The notes beneath the pieces are model-generated. The model had not been told where the DNA came from. It worked only from the letters and a program-made list of their open reading frames with translations, and ran no database searches. The position numbers and the translations under genes are program-made. A stretch of DNA of 64,000 bases from Acanthococcus lagerstroemiae (lineage: Eukaryota > Arthropoda > Insecta > Hemiptera > Eriococcidae): positions 10,213,683 through 10,277,682 of the forward strand of contig CM063108.1 of NCBI GenBank assembly GCA_031841125.1, read 5' to 3'. Below, in pieces: positions 51,661 through 63,685 of this stretch (the first letter of the stretch is position 1; the number at the start of each line of letters is the position of its first letter).

Positions 51661-52643
51661 TATCCTAGTCATCCTGCATGAACATTTTTGCTGTTTTCCT
51701 CCCTCTACCCCTACCGCACCACGGTCATCGCTGCTAATTGCACTGATGAGTGCGATGTGGTTTGTCTTCCAATGGTCTTGTCCATACCTTTTTCATCGTT
51801 TTTCTTTCGCGGATTTTTGCTTACCTTTTACCGTGCTTGCCTTTTATAGGCCTTTTTCAGTTTACTTCTCCTTTTTTGAAATTTAATTCCATTTTGCAGT
51901 TTTTTTTTTGTTTTTTTTTTTCTCATTGAGAATTTTAACAGTGGACCTTGTTCCACGTCGAATACCGTGACCAGCAGTGAGTCTTTTTGAGTTTCCGCGA
52001 CCTGCTGAATGTGGTAACCGCAGATTTTCTTCTTTTTTTTTTTGACTGCAAAAAAGTGAACCGCGTGTACGTGAACCTTCGTGTGGCCCTTTTGGCCAGC
52101 CGTCCACTTCGCGACCGTCACCGCCACCGGCCGAAATCCAGTTCCTTTTTTCTCTTTTTTATTTATTTATTTTTTTTTCGGTTAATAAATTAATGTATGT
52201 ATATTTGCGTTGATGTGTAACCGTGTGTTTTTCTTTTGCAAACACCGCATTGACCGCGACATGAGGTTGTAAGTACCCTTTATTATATGAGAGAATGTAA
52301 GGGACCATGGCTTAGAGAGAGAGATGTCTTAGCTTTTCTTTTTATTTTTCTTGCTTCTGGCCCCGGAACTATAGAATATTCAACATGTGATCTGGGTATC
52401 CGCCTTCCAAAGCCCTGGCACCTCCCGCTCCCTGGGTGAGTCTCGTATGAGCTAGTTGTGGCTTTTCCCAGGCCCTTTCGGATGCCTGCAGTTTTTGAGC
52501 ATTGACACCGATTTTCTGACTTAAGCACGTACCCGCTGATAAATGGAAGGTATCAGCAGTACAATGTGCACACGTTTGTGAGCGATCAAAATACCTTGGT
52601 TTTTCTTGGTTGTGGTCGTTCATAAAAATGCCACAGCTTAATT
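51661..52643 (+). repeat. Gypsy-3 5' LTR (about 980 bp)
   Basis: Positions 51661 to about 52038 match 60899-61269 in the same orientation with scattered differences (for example ACCACGG against ACCGCGG). It ends just before a primer-binding site at 52644. An AATAAA at 52182-52187 could be its poly(A) signal. The left end directly abuts Gypsy-2 RT, so its true start may be lost. Confidence 0.75.
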
Positions 52644-52660
52644 TGGCGCCCAATGTGGGG
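52644..52660 (+). other. Gypsy-3 primer-binding site
   Basis: TGGCGCCCAATGTGGGG immediately follows the LTR. TGGCGCC plus a GGGG end is the classical form of a tRNA 3'-end complement used to prime reverse transcription. Confidence 0.75.
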
Positions 52661-53860
52661 TGAGATTTGAATACCAAATCTCCCAGGGTTTTCAAAATTA
52701 CTTCCCATCAAAATTTTTGTGTTACCCAAGTATCATGTTGATGCCTCTACAGTTCCGATGTTCGTTTTAGTAACGTAATTATGCGCCAAATAACGTAACT
52801 TCATTCTTTTATTTACTTTTTTCTAGTTATTTGGTTCAAAATTACTCTTTCCTTTTCTGTGTTTTCACTGCAAAATACAGTGGCGCTGAAAATTGACTGG
52901 TTTCTGGTTTCCGCATGCTCGGTTAACGTAATTTCCTGGGTGCAGCTACGTTTTCTTTTTCTTTTGGCTGACATCACAGTACCACACCAAGGCATGCCAT
53001 TTTTGTTTTCTCACTTTTTCTTTCTTTTTCTTTCTTTTGACGGTCAGCTGTTTTCTGTGCTTTCCGTCCTTGCTTTTTAGTAACGTAAGGTAGCCACTCG
53101 ACCACCGCATCATCAGTTTTTTGTGACGTTAGACCTGTAATGCTTTGTTTACCTTTTTGACCGTTCTTATGCCTCATTTTGGCAACGTTGTGAACCAAAC
53201 ACCCAGCGTCGCAGTACAAAGTCTGCTTGTCTTCAGTCTGTGCAGGTGCCCATCTGGCAACACCGCACTAGACACCGTCCACGCTGTCCGGGTATCTCAA
53301 CGCCGGCAGTGTGCGCTGCTTATTTACGTTTGATTTTTCGATTTTCGTTTCGTATCACGTAATTTGCACTTATTTTCTGTTATCGTTTTGTTTTTGCTTA
53401 TTAATTATTCTGCTTGTTATTCTTTTTGTTATTGTTTTCTTATTATTATTTTTATTCATCTGCTTTTTTTTCTTTTCATTACCACTTTTGGTTCTTCTTT
53501 TACCTCTACCGGTAAGTCGAGACCTGGCTACCCAGTCTATCTTACATTACGTATTATTTAATTTGCATTATTTTGCTTTTTCTTTATTAACTTCTTTTGA
53601 TTTTCTTTTAGTTTTTCTTCGCTCTCGCTCTCTCTCTCTCAAGTCCCCCTTACATTCTCTCGATTCTCCCAAATTGCTGAATAAATATTTGAATTTGATT
53701 TAATTCTGTGTTGTACTGCATTATCTACTATTGATATTTCGCCAGCTTTAACGTACTTCCTTTCAATGATAGTACCTTTTGTGTCCCTTATTTTCACTGA
53801 CTTCTGTTAGTATTCCTACCAATTTTCAACTTACTCTCCGTATCACCAATTTCAATTGCC
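52661..53860 (+). other. Gypsy-3 untranslated leader
   Basis: 1.2 kb of T-rich DNA between the primer-binding site and the first gag ATG. The open frames in it are T-run derived and have no family features. Confidence 0.5.
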
Positions 53861-55500
53861 ATGAACAAAGAACGGAAATTGCCTGAGCAAAAAGGTACCT
53901 GTGCCAAGAAAACTACCATCGGCAAACTGCCACCTACCGACCCGCCAAAGAGGGGACGCTTTGCACAGCGGTTTGACTTCTCCCGTTTGCCATCCGACCC
54001 TGAAGAGCTGAGAAAGCACCTCGAGATACTCGTCAGCAAGGCAGACAAAGATGAGGAGAACCGCAACCAGGCGCGTGAGAACGCCGAAAGAGAAGCTCGT
54101 GCAAAAGTGGAAGCAGCGCTCGCCAGAGCTGAGGATCTTGAACAACGCCTGCAGCCGACCCACAACCAATAGGTAGTCAAATTGACCAATCATTTTAAGA
54201 CTTTGTTGGACAGTCAACAAAATCAGAGCGCCCGCGATCTCAAGCTTATGCGTAATGAATTTTCCTCGCGATTTGAGGAACTGAAAACAACGACCTCAAA
54301 AATACCAGCGTCAGGCACTGAGAGTACGCAACTAGAATTCCCGCGTATACCACTGCCTGATAGTCAACCACCACAGACTACCTACTGCAATCAACCTCTA
54401 CAACAGAAAGAGCCAGTACATAAATCCGTAGATTTCCTACCTACATCACAATCTACACAAATGCCACCGTTTGAATCCACAAGAAACAACATTCCGCGTT
54501 ACGTGTCGCGCCAGGAAGAGTCACCAGATTTGGGGGATAATTCCGATGGGTCCAATTGATCAACCAATCACCAGCATTTCCAACGCATGCCTCTGACACT
54601 ACCGCGTTGTTACCGCCGTACTCATTCTGGTGCTGACTCCATGGCCAAGATGGAGGAGGACTCCTATATGTATCAAAGCCGCCACTACACCGCCAATATC
54701 ACGCGCAACTTGACCCATCGCAATACCCGAGCAGAAATTGGACATCTGAACTTTTCAAAAGTGCCGCAGATGTTCAAGGACAAAGAGATACTCGAACCAT
54801 TACATGGACGCAAAGACCGCCGAACACCTGTCGAGTTTGTAACCTTTTTCACTGAGAGGATCGGTGACTTCTGCTCCTCATTATCGGAACGGGTGAAACG
54901 GTTCCATAACCTAGTCATCAGTGGGTGCAAATGGATATCACTGTCCATGGAACACGGTGAAAGCTTCGAAGAGACAGTACATGCATTCATAGATGTGTTC
55001 TGGGCAGTATTAGAGCAAAAGGCACTAGTATTCGAGTTCGATAACGCGTCCTATGACCCATACTGTGAAGAACAGCAAATGTTCTTATACTGGTGGTACC
55101 GCAAGCTGGTACATTGAACCGGCAGAGCTTTTTTCTGACCTCCGCAGAAAGATGCCGTTGGATTTGCAGCCCGCTGTATGTGGCGTTTGCGGTCCGAATT
55201 ACCGCAAGCAGTGCACATATTTCGCACTTTCGACATTTTCGCCGCATCTAAATTTGTCAACCAAAATGTGGAGCGTTGGCCAGCGAACCTGAAAGCCGGA
55301 GACTTCCAAATCGACCACACTATGTTCCAGAAGGCTGATGCCCAGGGGCCGAATTTCAAGGCCTGGTCAGCAAAAGCAGCTGAAACTGTAAAGCGAGGAC
55401 TGCGAGGATTGATCGAGTATCAAAAAGATCTGACCCGATTCTGTAACCTGCAAGCCAAACTGCAACCTACAGCTGATGTAATCAGCGTAATGCAGATAGG
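53861..55500 (+). pseudogene. Gypsy-3 gag (multiple stops and frame changes)
   Basis: The ATG at 53861 opens a Lys/Glu/Ala-rich coiled-coil-like N-terminus (EELRKHLEILVSKADKDE). One frame continues across an in-frame TAG at 54170-54172 and TGA at 54557-54559 to a capsid-like segment at 54700-55117 with a Trp- and Phe-rich core. The reading appears to move to another frame at about 55090 (ELFSDLRRKMPLDLQP) and back near 55190. No CCHC knuckle is visible. Confidence 0.75.
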
Positions 55501-55878
55501 TTGGAAGCCTAATCCAGCTGGCAAGATCTGCTGTATGGGCAGATCACTGCACTTCGAAGCCCTGATTGATATGGGCAGCCCAATCTGCATTCTATCAGCT
55601 GAACTGTTCGAATTTATCAAGAATGCTAACCCATATGAAGACTTTGCCACTACCACCTGTGCGCCGCTGCAAATGTCTATGCTCACAGGGGAAAGAGTGT
55701 AGATGTCCAAGACCGCAGAAATTCCATTCAACTGCTGCATTGGTGGACTACCATCATACCTCTTCCGGCAACGCTTTTGCGTTACTGCTCACACTCGTGT
55801 GGCCTGCCTTATGGGCCGAGACTTCATTAACCGGTATCTGATAGACATCAGTCTACCAAAAAAAAAACACGACTGATA
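55501..55878 (+). pseudogene. Gypsy-3 protease
   Basis: The same frame as gag reads FEALIDMGSPICILS near 55555-55600, a retropepsin active site in which D-T-G has become D-M-G, followed after an in-frame TAG at 55700-55702 by MGRDFINRYLIDI, matching the I-L-G-x-D-F block of retroviral-type proteases. The stop and the changed active site show it is dead. Confidence 0.7.
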
Positions 55879-58800
55879 GTGGAGGCAGTGACACCGCACT
55901 TTCAGATACCGCTAGAACATTGTGATCTAGCCGACCAACCCATGATTGAGGCGGCGGTTCCGCAGCCTTCAATGAGCGCTGAGAAGAGCAAGACCCAGAT
56001 CAATTTCACGAACGTGACAGCGAGTCCACAACCCATACCATCGACAACCAAATCATCTGCGACTTTAACCTCGGACTACCCATTAATCTTTAAAGTTCCT
56101 GAACCAACTGCTTCTATCGTGCCTAGAATTCGAATCCGAGTGGCAGATGAGATTATGGCAGTGCGTTCTTACACTGCTAGTAATGTCACCCGGGGCACGG
56201 AGGATCTGACTACCCAGAGAACAATAGCGACTGCCAAAACTGCGGCAGCCCAGGGCAAGGACACACCGCTTCCAGAAACGTCTACCCGGGGCATGAATAA
56301 AACCAGCTGGTGGCTGGAAAACTTCCTGCGGAACCATAAGGAAGTCTTCGAGGAAAGGATTGGCCGGTGTTCTGTATATGAACACAAGTTCAACATCACC
56401 AAGCCCGGTATAGTGCGCAGGAAGGATTGTCCAGTGCCTAAACGCAAAGAAACTGCCGTGGCAGCCACCATAAACGAGTGGATAAGAGAGGGCATCTTGG
56501 TGGACTCAGACGCCCTGCACTGCATCCCTCTCATCGCAATTAAGAAGACAGATGACACTAACCGAGTCTGCGGAGACTTCCGGGTGCTTAATGGTTTTAT
56601 ATTGCCATAAACCATAAAGTCCCGCGTTTGGACCACCTCAAAACGAAATTCCGCAGCAGCCGAATTTTCAGCAAGGTTGATTTCCGATAAGGGTTCCTAC
56701 AGATACCGCTCAATGCAGAATCGCAGCCCTATTGTACCATAGTTTTCAACGGCAGACCGCTCAAATTTACCCGAGTCAGCTTTGGAACCAATGACTCAAT
56801 GGCAGCATTCATCGCCGCGCTACAGAGAGTGCTGCCAAGGGACGGAGGAATTCACCGTATCCTATGTAGATGACTGCATCATCTACTTGGAAAATGAAGA
56901 CGACCATAGAATCCACTGCCCTAAAATTGCTGCCGCCGGGATGACATTGAACTGGACAAAATGCCAGTGGTTCAAAACCACCGTACTGTTCCTAGGATGG
57001 ATTGTGGACGCTACTGGAGTGCGTTCCAACCCAGACAATGTGAGGAAAATGCTCAAAATTCCACCGCCCTCCAACTGTACCGATATTATGGCGTTCATGG
57101 GCAGCATCAACTTCTACCGCACTAATTTACCTGAATTGGCAGCAGTAGCACAACCAATTACTTCTCTCATCTCCGCCAAGACACCTTTTGTCTGGGGAGA
57201 ACCGCAAACTGCCGCCTTTCAGCGAATTAAACAGATGCTGGCCGACCATATTCAGCAAGCATATCCTCATCCGCAACAGCCATTTCATGTTGTGGTATCA
57301 GGAACAACGAAAGGCCTGGTCAGCTCAATACACCAGCTCGACGAACAACAGCGACCACTGCCAATTGCGTTCGATGGCTGAGCTCTACGCGGTGCTGAGC
57401 TGAACTACCCAGAGGGAGAATTGGAGCTGCTCAGTCTTGTGCATACATTGAAAAAATATTACTACATACTGCATGGGGCCCACATCATTGTACACGGATC
57501 TCATGCCTAGTCCGACCTACTGCGACTGCGACTGTACTGGCCTACCCGCGTCCTCAAATTTCAAACGTTCATCCGAGAATTTCACGTCGACTTCCAGACT
57601 GTGAAAGCACCTACAAACAAATTAGTCCGTTTTCACGAACTGCTTGTCGGTAAATATTCGGACCGATATACTGTGACCTCAGATCAGAACATCACCTACT
57701 TTGGGGTGGAGCCCACCGAAGAGTTGGTGCGAGTGTTTGATAATTTCGCAATTGCCCAGTCAACGGATGCGGAGATCCAAGAACTGCAGCAAGCCGTACC
57801 GCGCCAAATTACCACCGAAGATGGACTAATCTACCGCCGCGGATGAGACAGAATCCTGCGACTATTGGTACCAGCCAATATCCGCGGGGAACTCATCAAT
57901 TTCTACCACCGGTTCTATGGGCATATTGGAATCGAAAAGACGATTACAGTATTGCTACGACACTTCTCATGGCCGGCCCTGCGAGAACAAGTGTATGAGC
58001 TGATTGCGGCCTGCCAAACCTGCAATACATGCAAGAAAAATAAACGGCGAATTCAAACTCACTACATACCAATCGAAGTCCGTGAGAAAGGCCAGGCCGT
58101 GGCAATCGACTTTTGGGGACTGCTACCAACAGCGTGGGGAGGACTCAACCTGATCTTAGTAGTCATGGACGTCTACACCCGCTACACCCGCCTTTTTTCC
58201 GCTCCGTAAGGCAGGCACCGCAAATGCCATTAAAGCGATCGAATCCTTCATCCAGGACTTCGTCCAAGTCACCGCACTCATCAGCGACAACCAATCTTGC
58301 TTCCGGTCCGAGCTTTGGGAAAGCCACTGGAGCAAGAGAAAAATTGAAATACGGCATGTGGCGCCGTATAATCCTGCTTCTTCACCCGCGGAACGAGTAA
58401 TGCGAGTATTAGGTGATCGTTTCCGCGCCCACTTGCGTGGAAATAAGCAAGGCAAATGGGTCGACCTAATCTGGGATGTAGAAGCATCGATCAAAGAGAC
58501 CGAACACCGCACTACACAGACCGCGCCAGTAGTGTTAGTCAAGGGCCGAGCACCCACTGATCCGCTGTCATCCCGCCTGCGAAAACCACCGCCAGTGGAC
58601 CTGATACAAACGAACGGCCAAGTCCAGAAGCGCCTTGATCAGGTTAAAACACAGCAAATGCAAAAAAAATCCGCCGATTCACCGCGAATTTGTTCGAGTA
58701 GGGGACCTAGTGTTTGTAAAAACACACCCCATCTCGAACAAAGAAAAGCATGTCATGGCCAACCTCTGTGAACCCGCCCGCGGGCCATACCGCGTAAAAA

Positions 58801-58950
58801 AGATTATTACCGCGAACACGGTAGTACTGCGAACGATGGAAGATGACTCTGCAGAGGAGGTCCAGAACATCCACAATCTATTCAGACTGACGGAACCGCG
58901 CACCGCCCGAAATCTACACACCTCTAAACCGCTTTCGCCTGGTCCATAAT
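55879..58950 (+). pseudogene. Gypsy-3 pol: RT, RNase H, integrase, GPY/F (broken)
   Basis: Motifs in order: FEERIGRCSVYEHKFNI and WIREGILVDSD near 56350-56510, RVCGDFRVLNGF near 56565, a frame change and stops at 56600-56840, VSYVDDCIIY catalytic box near 56860, FLGWIVDATGVRSNPDNV near 56990, FMGSINFYRTNLPEL near 57095, an RNase H remnant near 57285-57500 with stops, integrase zinc finger HRFYGHIG...CQTCNTC near 57910-58030, AIDFWG near 58105, then in another frame LISDNQSCFRSELW near 58275 and SSPAERVM near 58380, and GPYRVKKIITANTVVLR near 58780 (GPY/F). At least six frameshifts or stops. Its reading is visibly more GC-rich than the satellite and MINPP regions. Confidence 0.88.
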
Positions 58951-59067
58951 AAATCTTCCCCTTGTTTCTACCTGATAACTCCTTTCCTTCTCCCCCGCCC
59001 CCTACCTCACTTTGTTACCATAAGTTAGATGTAATTATACAAATATGTATGTCTAATTATAACGCAT

Positions 59068-60340
59068 TATGTGTAATGTCGACAGCTGAAGACGAATATG
59101 GATTTGATGCGATATGCCCCTTGCCCGTCGGGACACCTCCACCGCCTGCTGCCCTGCACCAGTTAGCTGACATTGCTGGAAGGGTCGTTCTGGCCCAAGC
59201 AGTTCGGGGACCCGGCGCCGACTACAATTAAGATTAAGCTGGAGCAATTTCACCCGACGCCGTTGGCCGCATGCCCGGGCCAGACGCAAGCGATAGAAGT
59301 AATGGTTCGACCGCTCCGACCGCCACCAGGCCTAGCGCCGGCAGTGCAACCACGAGCCCTCTCACAAACGGCTATACTGAGGATGCCGGTATCAACCAAC
59401 ACACCACTGCTGAAGCACGTAAGCTTTGCTGAGAGGCCGCTGACAGCTGGATCAGATTGGTCCTCCACCGCTCCATTGGCCACCACAACCATGACCACAG
59501 CGACCACTGCTCCATTGGCCACCGTAACCACGACTATGACGACTACAGCCGCTATAACCACTACCGCCGCTACCGCAACGTCAGTCGAGACGTTGGTCAC
59601 TGCAGCGGCTGTAACTACCGTTACCACTACCGCAACTACAACCGCAACCACGGCCACTACCGCTACCGCGTCGACGACAGAATCGAGCCATGCCCTCCGT
59701 ACACGCACCCAAATTCTCGCGCGCGTGGAATATTTAGAGAAGGCGGTAGCTCAACTGCAGCAAGAGATGGCGGAGCTTAAAGGTCAACGTCCCGAGAAAG
59801 GCCAACGTCCGGAGAAAGGCCAACGTCCCAAGAAAGGCCTAAAGGAGAGCTTAGAGGACTATCAGAACAACTGGTCAGGGAAGGTCCGGAAGCTCCCCAC
59901 CTTCAGCGTCGCTATAGGCAACCGTCTATTCACCGCCATGTATGATTTCAGACTACCGCAGTCAGTTGTGTCCCCGGGATGTGGCCGAGGGACTGCGAGT
60001 CCGCCCAGTGAAGCCCGCTCCCCTGCACGTCTTCTGGAAGATGACGAAGCGGGTCGTCTATGACCAGGAGGCGCGGGTAGAACTCGTTATAGCCGGGGCA
60101 CGCACTCCCATCACCGCAGTGGTGGCCAAACGATGGCCCACGAACGACCCGCGCATCGTCCTGGGCACAGACTTCGAGAGGACGTACAGTTTTCACCGCG
60201 AGCGGGAACCGCAACTGGCGTCAATTCGACTGCCTGGCACGACGGCAAAAGTGCAGTTGATGTGCACTGACACGGAGGTGCAAAGCATCACCGCTACCGC
60301 AACTGCCACCGCGTCCATCACCGCATTCGCGGAAAGAAGA
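59068..60340 (+). pseudogene. Gypsy-3 third ORF: Thr-rich tract, coiled coil, retropepsin-like end
   Basis: It follows pol after about 120 bp. The frame from ATG 59068 shifts near 59190, then runs 59173-60063. It has a Thr/Ala-rich low-complexity tract at about 59460-59690, a short coiled coil (ILARVEYLEKAVAQLQQEM), three KGQRPEKGQRP-type repeats at 59780-59840, then LPTFSVAIGNRLFTAMYDF, QSVVS and, in a shifted frame after 59980, DVAEGLRV and IVLGTDFERTYSF. The D...SVVS...LGTDF layout recalls a retropepsin fold. It is neither env-like nor integrase. It could be an element-specific third ORF or the gag-protease of another inserted element. Confidence 0.5.
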
Positions 60341-60898
60341 TTTTTTTTGTTGTGTTCCACTATTTTTAAGTCCCGCATTTGCGGAAAATTCAGTATATTT
60401 ATTTTTTTAAATATTCAATCCCACCCCAGCGGAGATGGTTCAGAACACAAGTTTTTTTTTGTTTTTCTATCTTATTTTAAGTACCGCATCCGCGGAAAGG
60501 TTTTGTCTACATTTTGTTTTTTGTTCTTTTCTTTTCTTTTCTTTCTATCTAGTTCCTAAGTTTTTAGTTAAAAGTTGTTTTGTTTCTTTTTGTTTCTCAA
60601 GTTTTTTTTTTTTTTTGGTTATCCTTCTTTGTTTTGTATAGTTTTTTCTTTTTCTTTTTTTATCAATTTTTTGTGTGTTTGTTCATCCAGGACGGTTGGC
60701 TGAAGGGGTCACCCGAGGAAGAGTTTCCACGCCATGAAGTCTTTCGTGCTGGGGTCTAACGCTTGCGTTAGCCCCCAGCCCGCGGGGCATTGTGGCGTAG
60801 AAACGTGCGATTACACGCGTCAAAATTAACGTCCCGGCATTAGCACGTCCTCTCTTCTCTCCTTTCCCGTAACCGCTTTTCCACCTTCCCCCGCAGTC
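60341..60898 (+). other. T-rich region before the 3' LTR
   Basis: Long T-runs, a short hairpin GGGGTCTAACGCTTGCGTTAG near 60753 and a purine-rich AAGGGG/GAGGAAGAG tract near 60703-60724 that could be the polypurine tract. If so, the 3' LTR would start earlier than the part that matches the 5' copy. Confidence 0.4.
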
Positions 60899-61269
60899 TA
60901 TCCTGGTCATCCTGCATGAAAATTCTTGCTGTTTTCCTCCCTCTACCCCTACCGCACCGCGGTCATCGCTGCTAATTGCACCGATGAGTGCGATGTGGTT
61001 TGTCTTCCGATGGTCTTGTCCATACCTTTTTCATCGTTTTTCTTTCGCTGATTTTTGCTTACCTTTTACTGTGCTTGCCTTTTATAGGCATTTTTAAGTT
61101 TACTTCGGCTTTTTCGAAATTTAATTGCATTTTGCAGTTTTCTTCTTTTTTTTTTCTCATTGAGAATTTTAACAGTGGACCTTTTTCCACATCGAATACC
61201 GCGACCAGCAGTGAGTCTTTTTGAGTTTCCGCGACCTGCTGAACGTGGTAACCGCAGATTTTCTTCTTT
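60899..61269 (+). repeat. Gypsy-3 3' LTR, truncated
   Basis: It matches 51661-52038 with about twenty scattered differences and then stops abruptly at 61269, where unrelated sequence begins. The remaining 600 bp of the LTR, including the part that precedes the primer site, is absent. Confidence 0.8.
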
Positions 61270-61408
61270 TACCGACTTTTCGCAGAAAAGTCAGGTATTA
61301 TTATACCCGTCACAGCGGTGGATATGGGGGTGGGGGCAATGTTTTTTTAACGTTTCAGAGTGTGTAGATTGCAACTGTAATGGTGGCTGAATTTCAGGTT
61401 TCCTTATA

Positions 61409-61442
<34 letters not shown>

Positions 61443-62514
61443 CACGGAATAACCGTATAAAGGGAGGTCTTGCGTCCGCTGAACACTGGTGTTGTGGGGT
61501 CCATTTTCGTTGTGAGGTCTTCGGCTCGGACCCCACAACGTTTTAACCAGTTTTTTTGATACTTTGGGCCAAAATAATAGCCTAGAGCTTGATCCCGATT
61601 TGTTCTGAAAAAAGTCCCCGCTATGACTATTTTTCCGCTATACACTTAGTATATCACCAGATGTAAAGACTCTCAGAAGTATTCGCATTACTACAACGTT
61701 CTGAGGCCTCGGTGAAAACGCCGACGCAATGGGGCCCCACGTTGCCAATTCTCACCATTCCTCTATACCTATGGAGGACGTTGCGAAGGTCGCAAATTGT
61801 GGAGTGAAGTTCGTGAGTTGTGGTTTACTCTGAAATCGGATTAAGAACGGGCTTGTAAAGCTAATTTGAAATTGTGTGTATTGGTGCCTGTATTTCGCGG
61901 CCGTTGGGAGGTCACACACCTGAATTTTAGGTATCGCTGTGGGGCCACCATCTTGTATTATACCAAGCACTTTCTTAATTCCAAATGAGTAGAATCATGA
62001 TACTACAAAGTCTGAGAATCCGCAGTTCATCGACTGAAGTATCAGCATGGGTTATACATGGGTCATTCTCCCAATATTTCAATATTAATATTTTTCAAAA
62101 ACTAATAATGTTAGAACAATAATTTTTTTTTGTTAGATAAGTGTAAATCTCTTCTATCATGTCAATCAACCAAAGAGTTCAAAATACATAACCTGACATA
62201 ACTAACATTCCCAAACTGTCAAATTATGGTCAAAATTCCATCATCGTCTATGTAACCACTCACGGATTTTTCTTAAAAACGCATCACACAGACAGACATT
62301 TCTAATAAAAAATTTATGTGGAATGTTTTTCTTAAAGAGATATATTATGCAAGTCATTTGAGGGCGCTGCCCAAAATTTTGACCCCTCAAGAGGGTCTAC
62401 CGGCTACGTTGAAGTTGTGTAACCACTTTTATTCCTTCGTAGTTTGCACATTTTTATAGTGCTTATTGTGGGTGACATTCGTTGCAGAAAAAAATAGAAA
62501 CCCTGAATCCTTAT
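61270..62514. other. Non-coding flank with microsatellite and hairpin
   Basis: It contains a (TA)n(TATG)n microsatellite at about 61405-61442 and a GTTGTGGGGTCC hairpin with its complement GGACCCCACAAC at 61490-61541. The rest is unrecognised. Open frames on the minus strand (61291-61645) read through the microsatellite and are not genes. Confidence 0.5.
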
Positions 62515-63685
62515 GAGTGATTCTCCGAAAAATGGACAATTTATGTAAATGGGCTGTTACTCTGCCACTTATCATCAGAATGCTACACGCAATATGTCAA
62601 AATTGAGGAAATGAACTCTTCTGATGGAGACAGTGGTAAAAGCTCTCCCTTGTTCAGCAAAACATCCTTAAAAAATCGAAAATGCACCTGAAATGTCCAT
62701 CAACGTGGGTGTCAACCTAGTCTAGTTCCGTTTTTTTTTTGCTCACTGGAAAGGTTTAATACATAATTTCCAGGAACTACTGTTTCCCATTGTTGAAGAG
62801 GTAAGTTAAGGCAACACGGTATAGGTCTTACAATCTTTTTCTAACCAAGTTAAGTAACCTTTAGAATGCCTCAAAGTTGTGTCTAGGAAGAGATATGTCC
62901 TTCAACGTGCATAATTTTCAAACCTCTCTGTAGGGTTCCACTATAAGCATAAACTTCTCTCAAATACTCATATAATTTCCTCATAACTTCCTCTAGAAGG
63001 CTGTGTAAGAACTTCTGTGAAATGGTAATAATTTGTATGCTAAAATACTCATTTATTGCTGAGATCCTGGTTTCTAAAAAAAAAAGTGTCCTTCATCGTG
63101 GACATCAACAGGCATATTGCATTTACAACTCGGAATTTGTAAAAACGTAATAATATATCTAATGTTGACCACATTACATTCAGCAACATGTATCAAATAT
63201 TCTCCGCATATTTACCTAATGGGAAAAGGAAAAAGGCGATTTTGTCCTTAAACGCGGACATAAAATATTATTCAACGTGGATACTCACGTATTTCTTGTA
63301 TCCACGTTGAAGAACGTGCATCTTCCGACACTTAGAAGCAGTCTGTAGAAACAGCCTTTAAATCTTTTTCGTGCAGAGACTACTTTCCTAGATGAATTTT
63401 TGGTACTTCATAAAACCGTGATCCGCGAGATTGCAACCCACGGTGTCGCTGTGTGATCGTACAGCCTCATCTTATCACACTAAGTAAGCGTGAAAAATTT
63501 GTCTTTCAACGTGGGCAACAATTTTTTTACAACCCCTCAAAATCAAATTTAAGCCCGGCCGGTACCGGAATATGGTTTCTCAATACCCCTAGTATCGCTT
63601 TCAACGAAAAAAATTTGAAAAATAAACCTCATTTTTTTTTGTTTTTGTCCACGTTGAATTGTCCATTTTTCGGAGAATCACCCTT
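62515..63685. mobile_element. Inverted-repeat element (about 1.17 kb) with recurring CAACGTGGAC words
   Basis: GTGATTCTCCGAAAAATGGA at the left end and its exact complement at the right end (about 28 bp matched) form terminal inverted repeats. Inside, a word like GTCCTTCAACGTGGACA recurs in both orientations near 62694, 62897, 63087, 63243, 63272, 63297, 63501 and 63645. There is no transposase frame. The target duplication is unclear (TTAT-like words on both sides), so the superfamily is open. Confidence 0.65.

Noticed and set aside
52859..53703. Phe/Leu-rich frames after the 5' LTR, resembling membrane proteins
   Set aside because: Produced by T-rich leader sequence; no conserved motifs.
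59250..59708. Val/Ala-rich minus-strand ORF
   Set aside because: Antisense shadow of the Thr-codon tract in the Gypsy-3 third ORF.
59068..60340. Retroviral envelope gene downstream of Gypsy-3 pol
   Set aside because: No signal peptide, furin-like site, fusion peptide or transmembrane anchor is seen; the end resembles a retropepsin instead.
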